Shown here: one piece after another, positions 33,417 to 45,330 of the stretch
How the letters are laid out: every line of letters starts with the position of its first letter
Position numbering within the stretch: the stretch's first letter is position 1
Source: Melastoma dodecandrum
Taxonomy: Eukaryota > Streptophyta > Magnoliopsida > Myrtales > Melastomataceae
Assembly: GCA_029817715.1 (NCBI GenBank)
Contig: JARUPY010000079.1
Location: forward strand, 1,736,001 to 1,800,000
Length of the DNA stretch: 64,000 nt
Direction: 5' to 3'
The notes under the pieces: generated by a model
What the model saw: the letters and a program-made list of their open reading frames with translations, nothing else
The model's database searches: none
What the model was told of the DNA's origin: nothing
Program-made: the position numbers and the translations under genes

Positions 33417-33540
33417 GTGAAGCAATTTCCTCGTCACAGCGAGGACTGCGAACCTCATTTTTAATGCACGAAGCTGGTCCTCAGCTCCCCATCGCAGTGA
33501 AGCAATTCCCTCGTCTCAGCGAGGACTACGGAATACATTC
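33417..33540. repeat. Short direct repeat, period about 83 bases
   Basis: TGAAGCAATTTCCTCGTCAC/AGCGAGGACTGCG at 33417 recurs as TGAAGCAATTCCCTCGTCTC/AGCGAGGACTACG at about 33500, inside the large LTR. A looser repeat of GATTCGC..TCGCGA.TCCTCC lies at 33650-33770. Confidence 0.7.
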
Positions 33541-34917
33541 CACTCCTGACCATTTGATCTTCGAAACTGTAAGTTCATGGGCGATACAATAGGGCGGCGG
33601 ACAACAAGTATCACGCCTGCACCCTTGTTCGACGACACACGGACTCGTAGGGGAGATTCGCACTTATCGCGATTCCTCCCATTCATCGCCTCGGCGCCCT
33701 GTTACTACGGCGCATAGACTACAGAGAAGATTCGCTCTTCTCGCGACTCCTCCTCCGCTCAAACTACGGACTCTTCAACTGGCAATCAGATTCGCAGGGA
33801 TTTCTGGCGCCACTACTAACAGCACGTACAGAGTGCACACGGAACGACGCACTCGTCGTTCGCCCGCCTCACTCTCCTACGACATACCGCTCCCCTTCCT
33901 TCCCCTGATTCCACACGAGATCCTCCAACAGCGACACGATTTAATCACAAGCAACGTAGGTAACATTCATACGAGACAGGGGAAGGGGGTGGGACGTACC
34001 TCGTCCCCGATGTTCTCTCAATCGAAGCTGCGGCAACGGGAACTCCAAACCTCGTCCCTTGCCTCCTCCTCTGCAGAGCGAAAGCTTCCTGCGCTTGACC
34101 TTCTTCCCGCGGTTGGCAACGCGGCGGAGTTAACTCGACTCCGAAAGATGGCCACGGAAGGATGCGTGGCTGCGAGAGTCCCGCGTCCCTTCCTGAAGAA
34201 GCTAAGGGGGTTCAAGTCTGCAGCAACTTTCCCCTTTTGCTTACTGTACCTGTTTTATCTTTCTTTCTTCTCTTTTTTTTCATAATTAATCAAATGGCCC
34301 ACTTATCCCGGCAGATGCAACGTGAGTGTGCCCAAAATGCTACCATTGATTTCCCCTTGGATCCCCTCATCCGCAATCCATCCATTCGTCGGAAACATCC
34401 ATTGTCCAATCCGTTCATTTGGCCGTCTGTACAGCATTTTATTTTTCCTACTCTACCCATCTGTCACAGAGATATTACCTGCTCACCTCATCCTGTTGGA
34501 CGTCATAAGATTGGGTAAAGTCATTGGATTTTCTATCCAACTAACCCATCTAATATCATATTTCATTAGTCCTTACTACTGACACAGTTAACCTCATTCC
34601 TGATCCGCATTTTCCATATTATCAACAAGTCAAAAACAACCCGTCACTATAAACCCAATCGAAATCTGTGGCGTTATTCGAATATTATTACGACTTAATC
34701 CGATTTTGCTTGGGTACAGGCGTCCCCTTTCCCGCGTGAAGTAATCATACGAAATCAAACTAAAATCCCGATAATATTTGATATTAACGTCAACTGACAA
34801 CGAGAGTATTACACTCTCACGCCACATCGGATTTTGACTCGGTCAAATGTCCTATTTTCTAGTCAACATACTAGTCCAAATAATATATTTTTATTCTCGA
34901 AATTCCGGGTCATTACA

Positions 34918-37900
34918 ATCTACCCCCTTATTAAAATTTCGTCCTCGAAATTTAAGTAATAGACACTTCCTTTCTCTGCACAACTTAAATCTAGGGTCGG
35001 AAGTTCACATATCAGTAACTGCAACTACTGGAAAGGCATGTTGGCATTTAAAAAGTTAAGGCCGTGTACCCTGGTTAGAGAAGTCACCGTTACTAAGTCA
35101 TACATTCAGCAACCTGAGGGGACTTCTGTATGCAACCATTCCCTAGTTCTTCCCCAAGACTTGGTATAACCATGACCATGACGAATAACATAGTTACACA
35201 AGATGGTCGCGGAAGAAAGCAACCATCTAACAATTAGCTCACAAAGATTTATAGCTCTGATCGAAAGGAGGAAGGAGGAAGAAGGAAAAACCATCGTGGA
35301 GATGTTTTGGAAGCATACAATTATAGGCCCTTTGAAAGAAGAGATAACGACACGGCCAGTACATGAGACAGGTAGAGAAGGAGTAGCCCACGACCGAATA
35401 GATGTTCCCAACACATGTATTGAAGTAATATTAAATTCATTTATGGAAAACTAATCTACCTTCTATGTCCTCCTTGCCCACAAAACACGATAGAACAGAA
35501 AGGCCACGAATATATAAAGACAGGCTTCTTTCAGAACAATGATTATTATCCAAACCGAAGATGTAACAATCACGTGATGTGGAGAACACTACTCTTAAAA
35601 TACTTTTAGAGCACTATGTAAAAAGTCTCAGCTTCCAAAACAGAAGCAAAAGTAATTATGTTATCAATGACAAACAATAAAACTCTAGCAAGGAACCCAG
35701 TATCTCGAACTCGTCAAGAGGTCAAATAAAATGGAATGAATTCCCAGAACTGCAGTCTCTGAATAGCCCTCTCACAAAGAAATCGAATCAAGAAGTCAGA
35801 CTTCTAATCAACTTGAACAAAGTGGCTGTTTCAAAAGGACCGTTTTCTTTGAAGAAAAATTTAAGGAGATGATAAGAAATGAATGCTAACATTGGTACAT
35901 TAACATAGGTGGTTTTTTTTTTTTCGAGGCTGGCGCATTTGACATACCAGAATAGAGAAGCAGCAAATTAACAAGTGAGGCAAGTCCAAGAGATTAAGCT
36001 ATGCATTTACCATCCATTATTCCTATTGACATGCATCTAAGCAAATCATGCTTTAGAGAAATTTAATTTTTTTTTTTTTAAACAAGTGAAACTTTTGATA
36101 GACATCTCAAATTGTGAAAGAGATTCACGGCATAATAGATTCTTTCATTGCCATGGGCTTTTCGAGGCACACTGAAACCTTCATCATCTTATTTCCTTCA
36201 ACGAAACCTTTATTGCAGCACACAAGCAAGACCATTTCTTTCTAGGTTCCCGGAGTAAACAATGAAAGACATGAAAATCACTGGAAGGAGAGTCCATATC
36301 TCAAATACTATTAGTAGAACATAAGAGGCAATGCCAGTGTTTCCTACAACAAAATGATTATGTCTCCCGTCAGTTTGGCTAATTGCTTCCCAAGAAGAGG
36401 AGAGAAGGAAACAAAAAGAGAACTGCCCGAAAACAGAAGAAACAAAAATAATCATAACTTCATAGAAGCACGGGATAGGAAGGCCCTTGTGGATAAAACC
36501 TAAGAGTATGTAGTTGACTGGCAAGACATGGACCATTGCACAAAATACAAGATAGGATAATACACTTACGGAGAGCCCACGGGTTAAGTTATGAGAAGTT
36601 TCCCCCTCTCCAGACCAATTTCTCATACTTGAAAGGGAAAGATGAAACCCACATATGGAGAATATATTTAGCAAAGGGAGGGAAACTTGTGTCATCTAGA
36701 ATGTAAAACTAGCTCTCCCAGTGAGTGCTACTGAGTTGTGCAGAACAGAACGGGAATTGTCAGGAATTGTAGGGATTAATGTTCCCAAAATGAAAATCAA
36801 AAGAATTCCACCAAAAAAATTGAACTCCACAACTGTTGCCGATCTACTAGCTACACAACTGTATTTCAGCAAAAGCACATCTTGCAAGACTACTTCTAAA
36901 GATCAAATGCGTATAAAAGTAGAATTGAACAAACAGATTTCAACTATCATACCTTACTCCTCATCGGCTCTAGAAATCTAGTTAGGCCTAATCCTACAAA
37001 ACTGAGTCTTGTCAGCAATGTCAAAGTTATCAGGCGAACTTTCCCTACGGTGAAAATATATGATATACAGAATCTGTATACCATATATCATATCTGATAT
37101 GTGAGAGGATGTTTGATTCCTGGCTAACGGACTCCTTCTTGGGCATTTAACCAGCTTTATATACACATGATTCACAGAGCTACGCCTTAACAGTAGGAAC
37201 GCTATCCTAAAAAACAACCCAGACGGTCTTAGCAACAGATAGAGGGTAAGGTAACCTGGAGATCTTTTCCTCCTTCCCTATTATATTGCAGTGAAGGAAC
37301 CTATCACGAACCATAGCTAGGGATAACTTTCATCGAATGCTCCGTAGTCTGATTAATTGTAAGTTAGAACAATGTGACTCTATTTATTATCGTCTGCCCT
37401 CATGATTTTCCAAACTAGCCTGATGAGGGACTGATGTCCATAACTAGATTCCTGAAATTTCACGGGTGATTTCCTACAGAGGCCCAGTCTAATGTCACGA
37501 TGGACAGAGGACCATCGAATTCAGCAGAAGAAATTGTAATGGCGTTGAGGAAAATCAATGAGGCTGCCACAGAAAGGCAAGGGCCGAGTGAACTGAGGAG
37601 AAGCAAATTGGGACAGACAAAAAGTTTGAAATTAAGCATACTAATAGAATTTGAGTAGCACGAACCCGTCAGAAGGCCAACGCCCGAAGCAATCTTGAAT
37701 TAATCGACCCAACCATGATTAAATGTCAAGTCCCCATTCTTCAGCCAGATTCAAAGATCAAAGGCCGCACTCACCAAATTCACTCCTCCCAAGATCTACT
37801 TATCAGAAGAATTCATGACACTAAGAACCACTCCTCAGAAGAACACGTGCAGCAATAATTCACTGCCAGTATGATTATCAATCCACCAGCAACCATCTCC

Positions 37901-39129
37901 CGATGTCCCTCACCTAACTCGGATCCCGGTGTGGGATCTATGTCTCTCAGGTTACCCTTGACAGAAGAAGCTTATAGAGTTGCGCTCCAGTACACCAACT
38001 TTTGGCAAGGAAGACAGAGATATTTGCCAACAGTTTATTTCCTTTAAGTAATACCCCGAGGGGTAGGTCTCTAAGACGCGTAACCAAACAGGAAACCTTG
38101 AGGAAATTCATGACACGTCCTTATTGTCATTCGGACACATCCGAGGCTCTCTCTCTCTTTTTTTTTTTAACAAAGTTGACAATAAGGAATCGGTTCAATT
38201 ATTACTCAACATTGGCCCATTAGAGTAGCCTATCAATTAGGTGCTTTCTTAAGGAACAGGGGAGAATGATCCTAGACCTCGCAATTGTAAATATCTTTCA
38301 AAGTGATGTTCTGAGCTAGTACCCATAAACCAGGTCAATAAAGGAACGTCTCCACCATTAGACAAAATTGCAAACAATTGACACGGTTGATTAGCTTTAA
38401 AGCCGAAGGAATCCAAATGTTCTCGGCGAAATCATCGATTTGCATGTGTTCATAACTATTGATCACTTGTGATGAGAGAACATATTTTCTGCCTTTATTA
38501 TATTTTTGTTTTATTGTCTTATGAGAAGACATCAACCAGTAATTCTGGAAATTCAAGGCTCTGGTAGCATAATTTCCTACGTCATGCCTAGACTGAAAGG
38601 GCAAACAACAATTAATAATTAAGTCAGAAACAGAAAATAGAGGACCAATTGCTCATACAGATGACATTTGAATTACAAGGGATGGACGATGCAATTGAGG
38701 AGACTAGTCACATGATTTCTCGATTATGGAACAACTATCGGACCTCGTGTCCTTTACTGCTTACTATTGGCTGAAATACCAACATCATAATTACTCAAGG
38801 AGGAAATAGAACAAAATGTATGTTTGATGCAGGAAGGAGTCTGAGGCAGCATCAACAATTGCGAATCCCAAAGTTCTGGTTGACAAAGGTATATTTCAGG
38901 CGATGGTGACCAAGGCAGAAGGTGATGATTTTGAATCAAGAGATTATAGTCTAACAAGAACAAAAGAGTCTAATTCACCACTAAGACCGGAAGTGGATGC
39001 TTATATGGGTATAACTATGGTATTTTACCCTCCGAGAATGTATTACGACAGGATATGCAGGTAAGGTTAGGATGATGCTAAGGAAAATAGATCCAGAAGT
39101 ACACATTATATAGGAAAAAGAGGGAAAGA
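34918..39129. other. Interior of the large-LTR element; no pol domain seen
   Basis: About 4.2 kb between the two LTR remnants. I find no RT, RNase H or integrase motif. A minus-strand ORF at 36210-36695 (161 codons) is hydrophobic with three or four possible membrane segments (for example FVSSVFGQFSFCFLLSS and YVLLIVFEIWTLLPVIFM). A second hydrophobic ORF lies at 36696-36887 in the same orientation; I do not recognise either. The rest is short unrelated ORFs. This could be a non-autonomous derivative or captured host sequence. Confidence 0.4.
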
Positions 39130-39460
39130 GTTCTGAAAGGTTCGCGACAAGGTCTCTATGAATTCAAGAATGTAGTACCCTCTAAATCGAAGCTTCAGCA
39201 TCGGAACCTTGTTAAGTTTCTGGGATGTTGTATTCAAGAATAAGAGAAAATGCTAATATATATGAATAAATGCCAAATAATAGCTTTGATTCTTTAATAT
39301 TCGATGTGGCTCTTGGAAATCCTCTTATCCACAGAGATCTGAAAGCCCGCAATATTCTTCTCGATAAGGAAAATGAATCCAAGGTTTTCAGGCTTTGAAT
39401 CGACGAGAAGCATCGAAGGAGAGGAAGGTGAAGGAAATACTAACAGGGTCGTTGGAGCTT
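39130..39460 (+). pseudogene. Receptor-like kinase fragment (S-domain/DUF26-type kinase)
   Basis: Read in shifting frames, the plus strand shows kinase-domain landmarks in the right order. These are EFKN then [17 protein letters not shown] with EKMLIY (39155-39265), MPNNSFDSLIFD (39270-39306), IHRDLKARNILLDK (39333-39375), and finally EGEEGEGNTNRVVG (39405-39455), the activation-segment edge. IHRDLKARN holds the catalytic Asp. In the family this is a plasma-membrane Ser/Thr kinase related to the G-type lectin receptors. Stops, missing helices and lost introns make it a pseudogene. It lies inside, and antisense to, the large-LTR element. Confidence 0.75.
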
Positions 39461-39665
39461 AGTAAGAAATGTTGCATCAGGTCGATGACCACAGCCATGT
39501 CTACCACAAGTGTTCATAAAGAACTCATTTATTTCAAACGGCAAGTCCTTTCCGACTTAACAATTCATGACTCTAATTAGTCATTTTGTATCACGGGTGA
39601 GCCTACTATTCTATCTATCAACCCTAATGCGCAACCTATTTCTCCTTATTACTCCAACTAACTGC

Positions 39666-39677
39666 GCTCTGATACCA
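39666..39677 (-). other. Primer binding site of the large-LTR element
   Basis: The minus strand reads TGGTATCAGAGC, two bases after an LTR end ...GGTCGTTTCA at 39680. This fixes a minus orientation with the 5' LTR to the right. Confidence 0.75.
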
Positions 39678-39679
39678 AC

Positions 39680-39808
39680 TGAAACGACCTACAAAATTTT
39701 TCAAAATTTATCAGAGTAGTTCTCCGTCATTTGACGGTCAAACAGCGGACATGATAAAACTATACCTCCACTGTGGCAATATCTACCGTCTTGTTTCTCG
39801 AATCTGTG
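39680..39808 (-). repeat. Truncated 5' LTR remnant
   Basis: About 129 bases matching the end of the LTR at 32061-32190 (TGAAACGACCTACAAAATTTTTC, CTCCGTCATTTGACGGTC, AATATCTACCGTCTTGTTTC). Similarity stops after GAATCTGTG, where PLAC8 pseudogene sequence begins. Most of the 5' LTR is thus deleted. Confidence 0.75.
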
Positions 39809-41778
39809 GAAACCTCTCCTCACAGGACACGTTTTGGGGCCGATGCGTCGGTCGCCAAAAACAAAACAGTGCGGGCGAGGCCTAGAGCGGACAATATCCT
39901 GTGCCGGTGGGTCTGAGCTGTTACAGTAAGCATCCTGTGGAGGATAGCCGTACAGCAGCGGAGGGTACCCGAAGGCTGGAGGAACGGCTTGGTCAAAGCG
40001 CGACATCTGCTGAATGGGAGGGACTGCCTTGGGAACTTAGTAGGGCAACAGGGGAGGGACCGCCATCTGCTGAACGGCTTTTGTCCATTTCGATCTTTGC
40101 GTTGAGTCTAAACATTGAAGAGAGATGAAATTGCCGTCGTCATGGCAACTTAGAAGGGCAAAAATGATCAAAGGAAGGTAAAAAGATGACGCGGAAGGAA
40201 AGGATCCTTTCGCTTACCTGCATACAGGCACATATCCCACAAGAAAATTTTAGGCCATGTGATAACAGAAGAGTCAACCGAATTTAACTAACCACAAAAA
40301 GTTTGGATCGAGCAGTGACCGGTCATTTTGTGCTGGTCAAAAGAGAAGTGCCGAGAAGTCTTACGTGCAGCAAACCAAGTCGGACAACAAGTTCAGCAAC
40401 TGAGAAGCTTCCGACATTTCTCAACTTCCAACAATCAACGCAATGATTGAGAATATACAAGCAAGTTGTTGGAGGCAAAACATAAAACCCAGAATACATG
40501 TGCAGACATAAGACAAAGTGCTGGAGACAAAACTAAAACCATACAGCGCAACTGGTCTGTGCAAGAGAGAGAGAGAGAGAGATGTGGAAGTACGATAATG
40601 CAATTGTCACATTGCATGGTCTGGATATCGAACTCATCTTGAAACATGAATCGAGTTGAGGCCACTGAGTTACCGAAGCAGAGGAAACCGGAAATCCGAA
40701 CATATATTAACAGAAACTCGGCTCAAAATGTGGGACAAGAACTGTAGGTAGAGTAACATAAAAGAAGTGGCTATGTCTACATATTGGCTCAGACCAACAT
40801 CATTTTCTTACCAGGATCAGTTAATGTAAGATCACAAAGATCCGCTTGTGAGATAAGCAGCCAAGAGAAATTCCAAATTATCTAAGAAATGATAATTCAA
40901 CGTGGTAATTAAACAAATGATTCCAGAGAAAGGCGAACGAGAGTATTTTCTATCAGATCAAGTAAATGAAGAATCAAATGTTCCACTTCAATCCACCGCA
41001 CGCACAATCATCAGTCCAAATGTAAGCCTGTAATTGTAATCATGCCTACAAGATACCGGCTAAATCGACACAATATAACACACAAGGAGATAGGTTTTAA
41101 CAAAAATTCCATTTTCTAAAACGCAGAAATACTGGGGAAGTAAAACGCCATTACAAACTGGTGTCCTAGTCTTCCTACGCAATGAGAACGAGCGAGATTT
41201 AAGAGCAATACTAGCTTCAAGCGGTTCATGGGTCATAATTTGATGGAAAAATCAATTCACCTCATTCGCTCATTGAGATCAATGACTGAATCACAAGAAA
41301 ACGATGAAGCAGATGCAGAGACGAAGTGGAAAAATCAAGATCTTGAAAGGCCTCGGGCTAGGAAAAATCTGAATCTACCATGATTTTCTCTGGACGGAAA
41401 GGACCGTGATGATGCAACTGTAAGTCAATTGTCGTTCTACAAAGGATGAATACGCGAGTTACACTGCCTCTGTGAAGAGAACGATGAATGCGGAAAACCT
41501 CCCTCGGCAGAGAACCAACAAGGCCAACCGGTAAAAACCAAGTCAACGACCTCTCAGGCAGAAACACCCCAACAGGGCTAAACCGCCCATGACGATTCCA
41601 AAAACAGCAATCAACAACTCATCTCAGGACCCAGAAACGTGGGGAGGACGAAATCCCAGGTCAAGGGAAGGCACAAACAGGGAGTATCGGTCTGGATGGT
41701 GTGCAACAAGCCAGCGTGCCATAGGTTCCTGTAGTTCTGCCTCAGCTGCATCTGGTCCACGTCCGCCTGCGAAGCCAT
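39809..41778 (-). pseudogene. PLAC8-family gene, broken tandem copy
   Basis: Exon 1 is intact (41778-41679: MASQADVDQMQLRQNYRN..., ending at a GT donor in the same phase as the neighbour's exon 1). Counterparts of exons 4 and 5 appear at about 40687-40594 (FGNSVASTRFMFQDEFD, CDNCII) and 40490-40395 (CLQQLACIFSIIALIVGS, then an in-frame TGA at 40421-40423). The CACMQ exon is at about 40235-40216, and the Pro/Tyr-rich tail (RFDQAVPPAFGYPP, YGYPPQDAY) is at 40005-39930. Exons 2 and 3 were not found, splice acceptors of exons 5 and 6 are damaged, and a one-base insertion near 40096 shifts the last exon. The intact relative lies 0.5 kb to the right in the same direction. Confidence 0.8.
40565..40583. 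repeat. (GA)n microsatellite
   Basis: AGAGAGAGAGAGAGAGAGA inside an intron of the PLAC8 pseudogene. Probably of no function. Confidence 0.8.
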
Positions 41779-42261
41779 CACTCCCCTCCTCCCCACGAAC
41801 ACAAACCTAGCCCCAGCAACAGATAACGTTAATGGGTGTCCGGATCGCCCTAGCGCTAGCCCTCGCCCCCGTCCCGGCGACGGCCGGTTGCCGATGTTGT
41901 GCAAAGCAGTTTGAAAGAATCGGAAAAAGACGCGTTTTTTTTCTTTTTCTTAATTAATCTTATTTTATTTGACGTGGAAAAACCGAACTTGTGACTTTTC
42001 TTCCAACCTCAAGTCCTCCTCGTACTTAAAAACGTTCTGCTTGGTCTCTGATCAAACCAAGTAACTCCTTCAAAATACGCTGTTGTCCATAATACTTTGA
42101 TTCGTTCTACAAGATGATATAGACGCTAATCACGGTGATGTTTCTTTGACTTAAATACATATCACGAAGAATATTCTCAGACACGGACAACAAATGATCG
42201 GATTTGGGGAGTTCGACGGGACCAACGCCGTTCAGTCTCCTCAGTGTCGTAATTTCCTGTT

Positions 42262-43439
42262 TCAGTAACGATATGGGTAACCCACCCCGGGAGGCACAGG
42301 CTGATCCAGGCGTGACATCTGCTGGAAGCTGGGGACGACCATGGTGTCATCTCCAAGCACACCATCCCGTTTGTCCATCTCGATCTTGTGTTGTGTCTGC
42401 ACGGAAGAAACACGAATCGAAACACGACATGATTTACCTTGACCAAGTATAGTTGATCGTGCCATGTCGTGAAGGATTGGGATTTACCTGCATACAGGCG
42501 CAAACCCTGAAATGCAGGCAAAATGGGATCGAATTAGGGCACTGGAAGTGTCAAAAAGTGTAGGTTTAGGGAATGGATTAGCGAGATAAACGACTTACGA
42601 GCAGTAGACCATGTCGGCGAAGCAACTGAGCATCTGGGAAGCCTGCGATAGCTCGCTGTTTCCGACTATCATGGCGATTATGGAGAATATGCAAGCGAGC
42701 TGCTGGAGGCCAATCATGAACACCTGAGGTACATGAACCGAATGGATTGCTTAGTTCCCAAAATGGTTCAAAATCCGTGATTAATTGCCTGTCAAAGCGT
42801 AGAAATGTTAATACATACAATTATGCAGTTGTCGCACTGGGTTGTTTGTATGTTGAACTCATCCTGCAGGAGGAATCTAGTCGAGGAGACCGAGGTCCCA
42901 AAACAGCAAATGACCTGACACACTCGGGAAACTTCAGATCCTAGTTACAGAGAAGACCATGAAAAAGGACTGATATGATTTTCGGCACCTCAGCACCGAG
43001 GCAGAGCTCGGGGCATTGACTCTCTCCACATCGGCCGCTGCACGGCAAGTAACCACCGCAGCACTCGTACCTCGACATGTCATTGTAAAGAGCCCTCCTT
43101 CGGAGCAAGTACGAGACACACGGACCGCTAAGATCCCAGAGAAAAAACATCACGCATGTCATCGAATGAACGACAGTTTCGTAGATTAAGCAAAGGACGG
43201 AATCGGGTCAGTAATGGACTAATGCGTCACGCGCTTACCACCACAACGCATAGCAGAAATCTGCAAAATTCCACAGCATCGAACGGTCAGGAACTTCATC
43301 CGGGGACAGGACGTTAAAAGTGATGTGTTTTAAGCTTACATTTGACATCGGCCTGGGCTGTGTGGAGCAGATCCGCATGCCAGACGTTCCGATAGCTCTG
43401 CCGGGTCTGCATCTTCTCCGTATAAGCCTCGACAGCCAT
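42262..43439 (-). CDS. PLAC8-family cysteine-rich membrane protein, 7 exons, 211 residues
   Basis: Exons: 43439-43340, 43260-43239, 43127-42989, 42914-42819, 42723-42599, 42506-42488, 42396-42262. All introns are GT-AG and phases agree. The protein begins MAVEAYTEKMQTRQSYRNVW. It then has the Cys-rich PLAC8 core YFCYALWCGPCVSYLLRRRA and RYECCGGYLPCSGRCGESQC, and DEFNIQTTQCDNCII. A probable membrane stretch follows (VFMIGLQQLACIFSIIAMIV, residues about 112-131), then FADMVYCSVCACMQTQHKIE and a Pro/Tyr-rich tail QMSRLDQPVPPGVGYPYRY. The family is membrane-associated; members are tied to cell-number control and metal transport, but the role of this branch is unknown to me. The tail is shorter than in the neighbouring pseudogene, lacking repeated GYPP. 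The ATG was chosen because it matches exon 1 of that copy and lies just after a pyrimidine-rich 5' leader. Confidence 0.9.
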
Positions 43440-43516
43440 GTTTCCGCTTGCTCGGAATCACAACAGATGATGAGGAGGAGGAGGACGATGCAGGGGACAA
43501 AAATCAGTGCCCTTGT

Positions 43517-43528
43517 TATATATATATA
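43517..43528 (-). promoter_or_regulatory. Putative TATA box of the PLAC8 gene
   Basis: The minus strand reads AAAGTATATATATATAACAAG, 78 bases upstream of the start codon. A pyrimidine-rich leader (CTCCTCCTCCTCATCATC) lies between, as is usual for plant 5' UTRs. Confidence 0.5.
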
Positions 43529-43539
43529 CTTTGTAAGAA

Positions 43540-44039
43540 GGAGGGATTGTGAGTCAATGTAAGACTACATTTGTGAGTTCTTACCATCTAGACGAGACAA
43601 AGAGGAATACATGCAATGGTATGACTGGGTCAAAGTCTAAGTAAAGAACGGACGTTGATCAAACACATCAATCATTTAAGGAGAAGAAGAATTCAGCTCC
43701 GGGGGTTGGATTGGATCTCAACCACAGAAGAAAGTGTTGTAATGAAACTCATCTCTTAATTCCTTATTAAAAGCTTGACGTGATACGTCGAATACTTCTT
43801 GAATGGATTTTCGACCAAAAAAAAGACCAAATATTCCGTATAATAAATGCAATTATCACAGGAGGCATCATATGCGTTTGAATTTAGTACTATTGATATT
43901 ATGTAAAAAAAATCTTACTATTTGACTTAAAAACTTAAACGGTAGAAGTGAAAATTGATTTATATTATATAGTCTAACAAAAAACACCAAATATCTTTAA
44001 CTCATCGCTATTTCACGGATTTTAAAAATTAACTAAAGA
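43540..44039. other. Upstream region of the PLAC8 gene; no gene seen
   Basis: A/T-rich intergenic sequence without credible ORF. It ends where truncated Copia LTR sequence begins. Confidence 0.45.
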
Positions 44040-44335
44040 AAGAGAGGAAACAATCGAGTCAAGGTAGAGGCTACTCGGGATTCGGGGTTTGGTTTATTCT
44101 TGTTTCTCGGGCAGGTGAGAAATATACTTAGGTGTTATTTGTAATCCCGATTATTTAGTGAAACCTCTGGAAGACTTTTCCGTAGACGTAGGATGGTTTC
44201 GGCCGAACCACTTAAATCTCGTGCGTGTTGTGTGGCGTTATTTTCTTTACAACTTATATCAAAGCCCGGTTAACAGGGAGTATTGTTGGTGTGACAAATC
44301 CAATAATACGCTTGTGAGGAGTAATCATTGTCCAA
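44040..44335 (+). repeat. 5' LTR remnant of Copia element A
   Basis: Matches 50913-51062 in its first 150 bases and extends beyond the truncated end of the 3' copy. Its left end is missing. Confidence 0.6.
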
Positions 44336-44337
44336 GC

Positions 44338-45180
44338 TAGGGGTGAAAACAGGCCGAACTGATACCGGACCCTTCTAGGCTCAGCTCGGCTCGATAAACT
44401 CGAATTTGGCTCGAGCTCAATAGAGCCCAAAAAACTGAAGTCGAGCTTGGCTCGGTCCAACTTTAGGGAGATTGAGCTCGGCTCGATAGGCTCGACAGGC
44501 TTGAATATAGGCCGAGCCTAAACTCAAATGGACAGCTCGAACTCGGCTCAGCTCGTTGGACTTGAACTCAACTCGACTCGTTGGGCTCGAATTTGGCTCG
44601 ATTGGCTCCAAATCAGAATATTACGAGTAATGACATCAAAACATCTCCACAAGAATCATCAAAACATCTCCACAAAAAACATCAAAACATCACCACAACT
44701 TTTTCAAAATAACCCCAAACCGCAAGAACACCTTCCAAAACATATCCACAAGTAGTCCAAATTTTTTAAATCAACAAAAAACTACAAGGACTATGTTCCC
44801 AAAATGGAACATCCTTAACTTCATCATATTATTGAAACCATCTTCATCCAAAATAGAAAATGGATGTTCATGCATCATAATGTAATGCGCAGCTGCTTCC
44901 CTCATTTGTTCCATGTCAAACTTTCCCGAATGCAAAGCAGGAAGTAGAAGTTTAGCTCCATTGATTGACAAAAAACTCAGTTGTGTTTGTCTTTCAATTT
45001 CTTTCAAATTAATCTTTCTCTTCAAATAATTATCTCTATCCCTCTTCAAGTGAGATGTGCTCCCAGATTTAATAATTGTCAAAAGATGGTGGCAATGAAA
45101 GCATAATCTTCTTCTCTCCATTCTCCGAGATTTCATCAAAATCTGCCCAAACCACTGAAGTTTTCTTCCGTTTATTAGCT
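44338..45180 (-). pseudogene. hAT transposon fragment with BED-finger transposase N-terminus
   Basis: The left end reads CTAGGGGTGAAAACAGGCC, like a hAT terminus, followed by many GGCTCGA/GAGCTCG repeats (44380-44610) typical of hAT sub-terminal regions. The minus-strand ORF ending at 44771 has a BED zinc finger remnant (LCFHCHHLL then GSTSHLKRDRDN) and the usual N-terminal block (MREAAAHYIMMHEHPFSILDED). Catalytic and dimerisation regions are absent. No right terminus is seen before Copia RT sequence starts near 45182. Confidence 0.7.
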
Positions 45181-45181
45181 T

Positions 45182-45330
45182 TGAAGCAAACTCCAAGACA
45201 ATGGTATAAAAAGTTTGATAAGTTCATGGGCAATTATGGTTTCAAACGAGGTGATGCGAATCACAGTTGTTATATTAAATTTGTTGGCGATTGTTATGTT
45301 ATTTTGCTTTATAACTCGATGACATGCTTA
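45182..45330 (+). pseudogene. Copia element A reverse transcriptase, left part
   Basis: Plus strand ALKQTPRQWYKKFDKFM, then GFKRGDANHSCYIKF and GDCYVILL lead towards the YVDD active site. Sequence GATGACATGCTTA at 45318-45330 would encode the DDML part, in a shifted frame. The Gypsy LTR begins at 45331. Confidence 0.75.

Larger units (their letters stand above)
32061..34917 (-). repeat. Large 3' LTR (about 2.86 kb) of a Ty3/Gypsy-like element
   Basis: In minus sense it starts TGTAATGACCCGGAATTTCG at 34917 and ends GTAGGTCGTTTCA at 32061. It is preceded by GAGGACGAAATTTTAATAAGGGGGTAGAT, a junction typical of the polypurine tract plus end of pol in Tekay/Del-type chromoviruses. The last 130 bases match 39680-39808. 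It contains a 291-base tandem duplication and other direct repeats. Plus-strand ORFs inside it (33833-34285, 34162-34518) have no domain and are taken as incidental. Confidence 0.7.

Noticed and set aside
33833..34518. Two overlapping plus-strand ORFs of 150 and 118 codons
   Set aside because: They lie inside the large LTR, in a region rich in direct repeats, without a domain or exon structure.
32061..34917. CRISPR-like regular repeats
   Set aside because: The repeats are a two-unit tandem duplication in a plant LTR, not an array with unique spacers.
36005..36100. Possible small RNA hairpin around T and A runs
   Set aside because: No stable inverted repeat found by eye.
43517..43528. TA dinucleotide run as a microsatellite
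   Set aside because: Short, and better explained as the TATA region of the PLAC8 gene.
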